64,000 nt of DNA from Anaerohalosphaera lusitana (GTDB lineage: Bacteria > Planctomycetota > Phycisphaerae > Sedimentisphaerales > Anaerohalosphaeraceae), in the NCBI RefSeq assembly GCF_002007645.1, contig NZ_CP019791.1:2418001-2482000 (forward strand), given 5' to 3'. Under the pieces are notes generated by a model. That model saw nothing but the letters and a program-made list of their open reading frames with translations, was not told where the DNA came from and did not search any database. Shown here in pieces: positions 42,903-50,581 of this stretch. The stretch's first letter is position 1; every line of letters begins with the position of its first letter. The position numbers and the translations under genes are program-made.

Positions 42903-43520
42903 ATGCATATGAATCAGCAGGCGATACATCTGAATAAAAAACCCGCAAGATCGCGGAAACACAGGGACCATAAGAAGATGGTTATGGCCTTTGGTCTGTT
43001 GGCGGTCATGGGATTCATGTGGGCGAGAGTTTTATTCTTTAGCGACGAAGGTCCTGAGAAGGCACAGGCCCAGGCTATGGCAGAACTTGAAGAACAGCAA
43101 AATAGTGAGAACCAGATAGAAATATCATATGTGCAGCTTCCGTTTGAGGGCGGCCGCCATGATCGGCTGGAGAACGACTTGTTCGGGCCGAGAAGCTGGC
43201 TTGAGCCGGAAACAAACGGCGAAGCCAAAGATGTCGCTGTGACCGTGAAGGAGCCGAGTGCTCAGGAGCGACAGCGAAGACTGGTCGAAAAAATGGCTGA
43301 GACGATAAAGGTCGAGGCGATAATTGTAGGCCAGGATGGTACTGAAAGTGAAGCATTCATTGGGAATAATATCGTGACTGAAGGCTCAACATTTTTGATT
43401 TCATACGACGGCAAGGAGTATGGGTTCACAGTTGCGGATATCTCAAGATCGAAGGTTATTGTTAAATGGAATGAATTTGAAGTGGCAATCGGAATGTCGC
43501 AGCCTGATGGACTTGAGTAA
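42903..43520 (+). CDS. PilP/GspC-like inner-membrane linker protein
   Basis: 205 residues. Basic N-terminus (ARSRKHRDHKK), one membrane helix (MVMAFGLLAVMGFMWARVLFF), a Pro/Glu-rich periplasmic linker and a small C-terminal beta domain (VEAIIVGQDGTESEAFIGNNIVTEGSTFLISYDGKEYGFTVADI) like the HR domain of PilP/GspC. Position between pilO and the secretin supports this role, but the sequence alone is weak evidence. No lipobox, in contrast with classical PilP. Confidence 0.65.
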   Translation: MHMNQQAIHLNKKPARSRKHRDHKKMVMAFGLLAVMGFMWARVLFFSDEGPEKAQAQAMAELEEQQNSENQIEISYVQLPFEGGRHDRLENDLFGPRSWLEPETNGEAKDVAVTVKEPSAQERQRRLVEKMAETIKVEAIIVGQDGTESEAFIGNNIVTEGSTFLISYDGKEYGFTVADISRSKVIVKWNEFEVAIGMSQPDGLE

Positions 43521-43539
43521 TTTCTAAAAAGGGGAAGTC

Positions 43540-45327
43540 ATGAAGAAGAATGGATTTGAAAGAATGAAAAGTAAAATGTCGCTGCTGGCGGCGAGCTTCG
43601 TGCTGGTTACGGTCGTGATCTCGCTGGCATGGGCCGAAGAAGGAGCACCTGAAGTCGAGGTGCAGATTGACGAAACAGTATTGACGGCAGAACAGCAGGA
43701 GGCTCAACAAAAACCAGAAGTAGCTGAACAGTATGAGTCATCAGAACAGGAAACTATAAGTGCGTCTTCGATACAGTCAATTTCCTTCAATAAGGATATG
43801 ACTATTAAGGATGCGCTGCGTTTTCTTGCGATGAAATACCACAAGAATATCGTTCCTACCGCAAAGGTAGACGGAATGATTACTGTTACGAATCTTTACG
43901 ATGTAACATTTGAAGAAGCTCTGCAGGCAGTGATCGGTCCCAACAAGTATGACGTTCAGGGCAACTTCATCATGGTTTACACACCCGAAGAGTTTGAGCA
44001 GTACAAGGATGACAAACGCAGGATGGAGTACAGAGTTTTCGAACTCTACTACATCAACGCTGAAGAGGCTAAGAAGCTGATCACTCCTCTTATGAGTGAA
44101 AATGGTCAACTGCAGTCCAGCACCGCTTCCGAGATCGGCGTAAGTGGTGGTGACGGACTGGACATCAGCGAGGGCGGCGATGCTCTTGCACTGCATGACT
44201 CTGTCGTAGTTAAGGATTATCCTGAGAACATCGAAGAGATCGATGCACTGCTGAAGGACCTGGATAAGAGACCCGTACAGGTCCTTGTCGAAGCTACGAT
44301 TCTCTCAGCGAATCTCAATGAAGGTATGGAATACGGTGTGAATCTCAATCTGGCTGGTGGACTTGCAATCGATGGTGGTGACAGTGATACTGTCGTCGAA
44401 CAGATCGCCAATTTCTCCGGCAAAGGTAATCTTGTCGAGACTGCAGGTTTCGCGAACGCAGGCGGCAACGGCTTAAGGCTTGGTATCCGTTCTGGTGATG
44501 TCTCAGCTTTCATTAGTGCACTTGAGGGCATCACGGATGTGACAGTTCTCGCTAATCCTAAGATCCTCGCTCTCAACAAGCAGGTTGGTACCGTATTCAT
44601 CGGTCAGAAACTTGGTTACAGAAGCAGCACGAGTGTCAGCGGCAGCGGCGTTGCAACGGAAGGACAGGTTGAATTCCTTAACTCTGGTACGAAACTCTCC
44701 TTCAGACCCTACGTCGGCAGTGATGGTTATGTAAGAATGGATATCTATCCCAAGGACAGTAGTGCAGCCTTGAATGATGATGGTGTTCCCACTGAAACGA
44801 CTGCTGAGCTCACATCCAACATCATGGTCAAAGATGGCCAGACAGTAGTTATCGGCGGACTGTTCCGTGATGATATCAGTTCTACCAGGTCGCAGGTTCC
44901 CGTACTTGGTGATATTCCTGTTATCGGTGCAGCATTCCGAGGTATCGAAGACGTCAGCGTTAGACAGGAAGTTATCGTAATGCTCACTCCTCACGTCATC
45001 GAAGATCCCAGTGAGGTCGAAGGCGAAGAGCGTGCCGAAGATATCGCACGCAAACGCTATGCAGCACGTGAAGGTCTGCAGAAGATCACAAGAACCAAGA
45101 GAGCTGAAAAGAGCTATATCGAAGCTGCAAAGCTGTACAGAAAGGGTTTGAAAGCAGAGGCGCTTCGTGAGGTTAACTGGGCTCTGCACCTCAGGCCCAC
45201 TTACCTTGAAGCACTTCGGCTCAGAGAGAGAATTCTTGATGAAACTGATGATAACGGCGAACCTCTCGAACGAATAATGATCGACGTGATCGAAGAAGAA
45301 GATACTGAAAAATGGATGAGACTATAG
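43540..45327 (+). CDS. pilQ: Secretin (PilQ/GspD family) with C-terminal TPR-like tail
   Basis: 595 residues. Signal peptide ending AWA at about residue 32. N0/STN-like domain (MTIKDALRFLAMKYHKNIVPTAKVDG), N1-like domain (FELYYINAEEAKKLI ... IEEIDALLKDLDKRP), and the secretin core (VLVEATILSANLNEGMEYGV, TVLANPKILALNKQVGTVFIGQKLGY, and terminal VPVLGDIPVIGAAF ... VIVMLTPHVIED). After the core, residues about 520-595 form a TPR-like helix pair (AAKLYRKGLKAEALREVNWALHLRPTYLEAL), not usual in secretins. It would form the outer-membrane ring. Codon use appears biased as in highly expressed genes. Confidence 0.93.
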   Translation: MKKNGFERMKSKMSLLAASFVLVTVVISLAWAEEGAPEVEVQIDETVLTAEQQEAQQKPEVAEQYESSEQETISASSIQSISFNKDMTIKDALRFLAMKYHKNIVPTAKVDGMITVTNLYDVTFEEALQAVIGPNKYDVQGNFIMVYTPEEFEQYKDDKRRMEYRVFELYYINAEEAKKLITPLMSENGQLQSSTASEIGVSGGDGLDISEGGDALALHDSVVVKDYPENIEEIDALLKDLDKRPVQVLVEATILSANLNEGMEYGVNLNLAGGLAIDGGDSDTVVEQIANFSGKGNLVETAGFANAGGNGLRLGIRSGDVSAFISALEGITDVTVLANPKILALNKQVGTVFIGQKLGYRSSTSVSGSGVATEGQVEFLNSGTKLSFRPYVGSDGYVRMDIYPKDSSAALNDDGVPTETTAELTSNIMVKDGQTVVIGGLFRDDISSTRSQVPVLGDIPVIGAAFRGIEDVSVRQEVIVMLTPHVIEDPSEVEGEERAEDIARKRYAAREGLQKITRTKRAEKSYIEAAKLYRKGLKAEALREVNWALHLRPTYLEALRLRERILDETDDNGEPLERIMIDVIEEEDTEKWMRL

Positions 45328-45347
45328 TCTCCAGTTAAATGATAGGC

Positions 45348-45393
45348 CTGAACGGCTGTTCTGTGACCGAGAGTTTCCAGTGCAGCCGTTCAG
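45348..45393. repeat. Inverted repeat between secretin and TPR gene
   Basis: CTGAACGGCTG and CAGCCGTTCAG are a perfect 11-bp inverted repeat around a 24-nt loop. No T-run follows, so it is more likely an mRNA stabilising or attenuating hairpin than a terminator. Confidence 0.55.
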
Positions 45394-45473
45394 TGCCACA
45401 AATAATGGGGTGGAAAATGTGTGGAGAGAAAATCGAAAAAGATAGAAGTTTCGCTTTTACGAAAGAAAGCTGT

Positions 45474-46673
45474 ATGCCAATGACACAAAGAATTTGTCTT
45501 GTTTTATGTTGCCTTGGACTTTTGACCGCTGGTCTTGGCTGTGCAACGCATGAAGAACAGCGGCAGGCAATGCATGATCGTTGGGAGAAAACCTCAGCAA
45601 AAGCGAAGATACCTCTGGGGCGGGAATTTCTGAACAATGGTAGGAACAAAGATGCCAGAAAGGTTCTGCAGAAATGTCTTGACGCAGATTCTGAAATGCC
45701 CGAGGCGCACATCCTGATGGGACGGCTTGAAGTAAAAGAAGGACGAATTGCAAAAGCGCAAGGCCATTTCGAGACGGCTTTGCAATCAGACGATACATCT
45801 GACGAAGCTTACTACTGGCTTGGCGTTATTACAGAGAGACAGGAGGAATACCAAAACGCTGCAGATCTATATGCAAAGGCATATGAAATCCAGCCTGATG
45901 AGATCAAATACATACGGTCATGTGCCGGCATGTACGTTGCGCTGGGAGAGGACGACAGGGCGATGGAACTTTTGACCTCAGCCAATTCGAGGCTTGCTTC
46001 TTCATTCGAGCTCAAGGTCGTAACCGCGGATCTGGCCCAGCGAATGGGGGATACAATCCGCGCCATCGATCTGTACCGAGAAGCATTGATGATCGAACCA
46101 CGTGATACCGATGTGATCGCAGCGCTGGGATACTGCTACATAGAAGAAAAAGAGTGGCAAAGCGCTTCGCAAATATTTGAACAGCTTCTTGATGATTCGA
46201 ATGGTGCAAGCAGACAGGCCTACCTGAACCTGCTCGCCATGTGCAGTGTCAACAGTGGAAACTACGGCAAGGCCGTGAAGTACTATGACGAACTCAGCGT
46301 TGAAAGACGTGACGATCCTGTGGTTTGGCTCAAAATGGGCCAGGCTGCATTGGGAGCAAAGGCAGCAAACAGGGCAATCGAATGTGCCGACAGGGCTCTG
46401 AGAATGAAGCCCGGTTATGCTGAGGCCTATGCACTTAAGGGCTGCGCATTGTATGTAAAGAAACGCTATGAAGAGTCAATAAGGGTATTCAAAAACATCC
46501 GTCGCGATAAGAGTCTCGGTGCTTTAGCCTGGATGATGACTGGCCGATGTTATGAGAAGTTGAGCATATTTGAAAAAGCAGAAAAAGCTTATGACATGGC
46601 CAGGGAACTTAATCCTGACAGCAAACTTTTGAGTTCTATTGGTGACAGCGGAGACAGTTTGCCCTGGCAATAG
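45474..46673 (+). CDS. TPR-repeat putative lipoprotein of the pilus locus
   Basis: About 399 residues. Hydrophobic leader ICLVLCCLGLLTAGLGC suggests export, and the final Cys could be lipidated although the residue three before it is not typical. The mature part is about nine TPR repeats (for example AHILMGRLEVKEGRIAKAQGHFETAL, VIAALGYCYIEEKEWQSASQIFEQLL). Similar in logic to PilF/PilW and Tgl pilotins that help secretin assembly; its place right after the secretin gene supports that inference. ATG 45417 is an alternative start. Confidence 0.7.
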   Translation: MPMTQRICLVLCCLGLLTAGLGCATHEEQRQAMHDRWEKTSAKAKIPLGREFLNNGRNKDARKVLQKCLDADSEMPEAHILMGRLEVKEGRIAKAQGHFETALQSDDTSDEAYYWLGVITERQEEYQNAADLYAKAYEIQPDEIKYIRSCAGMYVALGEDDRAMELLTSANSRLASSFELKVVTADLAQRMGDTIRAIDLYREALMIEPRDTDVIAALGYCYIEEKEWQSASQIFEQLLDDSNGASRQAYLNLLAMCSVNSGNYGKAVKYYDELSVERRDDPVVWLKMGQAALGAKAANRAIECADRALRMKPGYAEAYALKGCALYVKKRYEESIRVFKNIRRDKSLGALAWMMTGRCYEKLSIFEKAEKAYDMARELNPDSKLLSSIGDSGDSLPWQ

Positions 46674-46689
46674 TTTGAGGAGACAGCAA

Positions 46690-48114
46690 GTGCATCGATC
46701 ATGCTTATTTGTTTTACCGGTAGTCGCAATCACCGCAATCCTTGCGCAGGCAGCAGCATTCTTTATTGAGCCGGCTGCCTCAAAACTGATAATCGCCATA
46801 TCAGGTCTGACGGGGCTGGCAGCTCTTTCAGGCCTTTTGTTTTATCTGGTTATGGCGGGAAAATCGGTTTCTCATATTACGAAAACACTTAATAGCGGAA
46901 AGTCTATCGACCGTAAAGACTTCAAAGCGGGTGCATTGGGTGGACTTGTAAAAGCGGTCTCAGCGTACGTTGAGCAGTTGCAGCAAAGGGCGGATCAGGC
47001 AGAACATGATCTTTCGGATATGCAGGTAAGCGTAGGACTGCTCGAAAGACAGAAGAAAAATATCGAGGAGATAATTTACAGCATTCGTGATGCCGTGATC
47101 GTTTGCGATGATCGCGACCGGATAGTAATGGCCAATTCTGCCGCGGAAGAGGTACTCGACTTCGATGCAAATGAAAGCGGTATGCGGGCCCTGGACAAGA
47201 TAGTTGCATGGCCCGAGCTGGTCAAACTCGTACAGACCAGCAGACGCAGTAAACAGAGACACGTTAAGCATGAATTGAGTCTCGAATTACACGGCGAGCC
47301 CAAAACATACGACTGCATCATCTCCTGCGTGATCGATGACAACCAGGAGGTTGCAGGCATCGTTGCGGTTATGCATGACATAACGAAGGAGAAGGAAATA
47401 TCGCAGATGAAGAACGACTTCGTCAGCCATGTCTCGCACGAGCTCAAAACGCCTTTGGCTTCTATAAATGCCTACGCGGAAATGCTCGTGGACGGTGAAG
47501 CGGACGATCAGGAAACCATAACCCAGTTTTGCACTATCATTCAGAGCCAGGCGGACAGACTCAACCGGTTGATCGAGGAGATCCTTAACATTTCAAGGAT
47601 CGAGTCCGGACTGATAAAGGTGGATAAAGAAGACGTCAGCCTGACTATGCTCGTACAGGAAGCGGCGAAAATGATCAAGAGCTACGCAGGCGAAAAGAGC
47701 ATCGGCATCGATATGCCTGCTCCGATAATATACGATCAGGTCAACGCAGACAAAGATATGATGTCGCAGGTGATAATAAATTACCTGAGTAACGCCGTCA
47801 AATACACACCTGCAGGCGGCGAAGTAAGCGTTCAAAGCCAGGTAGATGAAGCTGACGGGTTTGTCAGGGTCACAGTGACCGATAACGGCGTGGGCATCCC
47901 CCCGGAAGATGTCGATCATGTGTTCGATAAGTTCTACAGGGTCGAATCCAACAAGAAATACGCCAAGGGTACCGGTTTGGGGCTTAATCTGGTCAAACAA
48001 ATAGTCGAAAAGGTTCATGGTGGACGAGTTTTCGTCACCAGTGAAGTCGGCAAGGGCAGCACATTCGGTTTCGAAGTGCCTTTGGCTGCCAAAGCGGCCC
48101 TGTCGCCAAAATAG
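46690..48114 (+). CDS. Membrane sensor histidine kinase
   Basis: About 474 residues. Two N-terminal membrane helices with almost no external loop, a coiled linker, PAS-like domain (about 120-230: IIYSIRDAVIVCDDRDRIVMANSAAEEVL), HisKA with phospho-histidine in FVSHVSHELKTPLASINAYAEML (about residue 263) and HATPase with NYLSNAVKYTPAGG, VTDNGVGIP and GTGLGLNLVKQIVEKVHGG. PhoR/WalK-like. GTG start at 46690 with GAGGAG upstream. Followed after 42 bp by a response regulator, its probable partner. Confidence 0.9.
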   Translation: MHRSCLFVLPVVAITAILAQAAAFFIEPAASKLIIAISGLTGLAALSGLLFYLVMAGKSVSHITKTLNSGKSIDRKDFKAGALGGLVKAVSAYVEQLQQRADQAEHDLSDMQVSVGLLERQKKNIEEIIYSIRDAVIVCDDRDRIVMANSAAEEVLDFDANESGMRALDKIVAWPELVKLVQTSRRSKQRHVKHELSLELHGEPKTYDCIISCVIDDNQEVAGIVAVMHDITKEKEISQMKNDFVSHVSHELKTPLASINAYAEMLVDGEADDQETITQFCTIIQSQADRLNRLIEEILNISRIESGLIKVDKEDVSLTMLVQEAAKMIKSYAGEKSIGIDMPAPIIYDQVNADKDMMSQVIINYLSNAVKYTPAGGEVSVQSQVDEADGFVRVTVTDNGVGIPPEDVDHVFDKFYRVESNKKYAKGTGLGLNLVKQIVEKVHGGRVFVTSEVGKGSTFGFEVPLAAKAALSPK

Positions 48115-48156
48115 TCATGAAGCACTAATAATTGTTTAGTGAGTGCGGAGATTACA

Positions 48157-48540
48157 ATGGATAAGAAAAAAGCTCTCGTTGTTGATGATGAGATCCATAT
48201 CGTTCAAGTCGTAGCCATAAAGCTGCGAAATAACGGATTCGAGGTTATGACTGCTGATAACGGGCAGAAGGCTTTGGATGTCGCTAAAGATTTTCAGCCT
48301 GATATCGTCGTCACCGATTATCAGATGCCCTTCATGGATGGCGTCGAACTGATCGAATCATTAAGGCAGAACGAGGATACGAAGCAAACGCCCGTTATCA
48401 TGCTGACGGCCAGGGGATTTGCGATCGAAGATGAAAGACGTGAAAAGCTCCAGATATCCGATTTCCTCAGCAAGCCCTTCAGTCCCAGACAGCTTCTGGC
48501 AAGTGTCGAGCAGGCTCTGGGCGAAACCGTCAAAGCATAA
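48157..48540 (+). CDS. Single-domain response regulator (CheY-like)
   Basis: About 127 residues, receiver domain only. Acidic pair in LVVDDE, phospho-acceptor aspartate in VVTDYQMPFMDG (about residue 53), signalling threonine in MLTARG and the lysine in LSKPFSPRQL. No output domain, so it acts by protein contact, as CheY or PilG/PilH do. Start at ATG 48157 preceded by GCGGAG. Likely paired with the kinase just upstream. Confidence 0.9.
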   Translation: MDKKKALVVDDEIHIVQVVAIKLRNNGFEVMTADNGQKALDVAKDFQPDIVVTDYQMPFMDGVELIESLRQNEDTKQTPVIMLTARGFAIEDERREKLQISDFLSKPFSPRQLLASVEQALGETVKA

Positions 48541-48567
48541 CAATTCTGACAACGGGGTTAATTCTTT

Positions 48568-50238
48568 ATGCCTGAGACAATCACAAAAACTCTGGCCGGT
48601 TCACAGCTCGAACACCTTACCAAACTCAAGCAGGGTGTCGAGCCCTTAGGCGCGCACGTCGCTTTGTTTGACCAGCACGGAAGTTGTCTGTACTCGTCAC
48701 AGTGCCGCGATGAAGCGGAGCAAATAGAAAAAATTAAGTATTGTGTCGACAAGACGCTTGAGGTTCAAAGTGATAGAGTGTGCGAATTTACTGAGTATCT
48801 GGGAACGCTCAGCAGCAGAGTCAATCTGGACGGCCAGCAAAACGGTGTTCTTATAGTAGATGCACAGGATTATATTGACAGACATAAGCATAAGACTGCA
48901 GCATTCTGTCATGAGCATGGCCTTGAGCCCACTCAATGCGAGCAGATCTTCGATATGTGGGACGGCACGAAGATAATACTAGGCGAGATGCTCCGGTCAG
49001 CAGCCGAAAGCATGGAAAGTGCTTCCCGTAATGATCAGCAGATCGAAATCGTCAGTACTGAGCTGGCTCAGACGTACGAGGAATTGGTGCTTCTCTACAA
49101 TATGAGCACCAACATGAAGGTTACCCAGTCAAACGCCACTTATCTGCAGATGGCCTGTGATCAGGTTACGCAGATGGTTGACGTGGAGGGAATAGCCGTA
49201 TTCATGGAGAAATCGGAAGGATTCACGAAGAGCTTCTGTCTGACTGCGGGCTCGGGCGTGGTAATGATCGACCAGGCACTGGCTGATATTGTCCAGGCCA
49301 GGCTGTCCGAAGAATTGAGAAGGGGTCAGGAAGCGCTGCTGGACAGTGATATAGACTCACCGTTCTCATATGACTGGCCCGAGAGCCTGAAGAATATTAT
49401 TGCTGTCCCGCTGCAGAACAGCGAACGCATGATCGGTTTTATGGTCGCTACCAACATTATAAACAAAAGCGATTTCGACAGCAACGAGGTCAAACTCTTC
49501 AATTCCGTTGCAAATCAGTGTGCGGTTTTCATTGACAACGGCAGACTGTTCGGCGACCTCAAGGAGCTCTTCATGGGAGCCCTGAAGGCACTGACGAATA
49601 GTATCGATGCGAAGGATCAGTACACCCGAGGCCATTCGGAAAGGGTCGCATTCATTTCCCGTTGGATCGCGGAGAGGCTGACTGAGAAAAAAGGTCTTAG
49701 CCAGGCTGAGATCGACAAGATATATCTGGCTGGCCTGCTCCATGACATCGGTAAAATTGGTATCGATGAAAAGGTGCTTCGTAAGAACAAGGCCCTGACT
49801 GATTCAGAGAGGGGCCAGATCATGTCGCATCCTCGGATCGGCTCGATGATACTGGCAGACATTAAGCAGATGAAGGACATTGTCCAGGGCGTTCTCTGCC
49901 ATCACGAACGATATGACGGAAAAGGCTACCCCGAGGGCCTGGCCGGTGAAAACGTACCGCTCATGGGGCGCATAATCAGCGTTGCGGACAGCTTCGATGC
50001 AATGACCTCCAAACGTGTATACCGCGATGCGATGGGGCTTGAAAAGGCATTATCCGAGATCGAAAAGGGCAGCGGCACTCAGTTCGACGCGGACGTTGTA
50101 GAAGCATTCATAAATAGCGACATAAGACAATTGTGGCGAGTCATTCAGGACGGCTACCAGGACGGATTTATCGAGGCCTGGGATTATGACAGCTTCCTTG
50201 AGTATGGTACTCGTGCGGTAGGAACATTGCTGCGATGA
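48568..50238 (+). CDS. GAF and HD-GYP domain protein (putative cyclic di-GMP phosphodiesterase)
   Basis: 556 residues. N-terminal region with a Cys/His-containing segment (about 20-130), GAF domain about 185-335 (LVLLYNMSTNMKV ... NSVANQCAVFIDNGRLF) and HD-GYP domain about 345-520: HSERVA, LLHDIGKIGIDEKVLRK, MSHPRIG, CHHERYDGKGYPEGLAGE and DSFDAMTS. All HD-GYP metal and substrate motifs are intact, so c-di-GMP hydrolysis is expected from family knowledge. Its stop overlaps the STAS gene start by 4 bp. Confidence 0.9.
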   Translation: MPETITKTLAGSQLEHLTKLKQGVEPLGAHVALFDQHGSCLYSSQCRDEAEQIEKIKYCVDKTLEVQSDRVCEFTEYLGTLSSRVNLDGQQNGVLIVDAQDYIDRHKHKTAAFCHEHGLEPTQCEQIFDMWDGTKIILGEMLRSAAESMESASRNDQQIEIVSTELAQTYEELVLLYNMSTNMKVTQSNATYLQMACDQVTQMVDVEGIAVFMEKSEGFTKSFCLTAGSGVVMIDQALADIVQARLSEELRRGQEALLDSDIDSPFSYDWPESLKNIIAVPLQNSERMIGFMVATNIINKSDFDSNEVKLFNSVANQCAVFIDNGRLFGDLKELFMGALKALTNSIDAKDQYTRGHSERVAFISRWIAERLTEKKGLSQAEIDKIYLAGLLHDIGKIGIDEKVLRKNKALTDSERGQIMSHPRIGSMILADIKQMKDIVQGVLCHHERYDGKGYPEGLAGENVPLMGRIISVADSFDAMTSKRVYRDAMGLEKALSEIEKGSGTQFDADVVEAFINSDIRQLWRVIQDGYQDGFIEAWDYDSFLEYGTRAVGTLLR

Positions 50239-50570
50239 AGATACAAAGACAGGACTATGACGAAGTAAGCGTTATCGACCTGCAGGGTGAATTTGTAAGT
50301 GATTATATAAAACCCTTTCAGGATACCGTCAGCAGTGCGCTGGCAGACGGCTCGGCAGGAATTGTGCTCGATCTGTCAAGTATCACCTTCATCGACAGTC
50401 ACTGCCTTGAACAGTTGCTTTGGCTCAGGGACTATTGCCTGGAAAATCAGAGCCAGCTCAAGATAGCCGGCCTGGACGAAACCTGCGCGAAGATACTCGA
50501 AATAACTCGGCTCGATGCCGAATTTGATTCTTACGATGAGGTCAGCAGAGCGGTCAAAAGCTTTGTCTGA
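50235..50570 (+). CDS. STAS-domain protein (anti-sigma factor antagonist-like)
   Basis: 111 residues. One STAS domain: VSVIDLQGEFVSDYIKPF, GIVLDLSSITFIDSHCLEQLLWLRDYC, LKIAGLDETCAKILEITRL. In SpoIIAA-type proteins the loop reads DSSGL and the second serine is phosphorylated; here it reads DSHCL, with histidine at that place. The protein may therefore not be switched by a SpoIIAB-type kinase. Starts within the end of the HD-GYP gene and ends 11 bp before the ATPase gene. Confidence 0.82.
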   Translation: MKIQRQDYDEVSVIDLQGEFVSDYIKPFQDTVSSALADGSAGIVLDLSSITFIDSHCLEQLLWLRDYCLENQSQLKIAGLDETCAKILEITRLDAEFDSYDEVSRAVKSFV

Positions 50571-50581
50571 ATAATCTCAAA

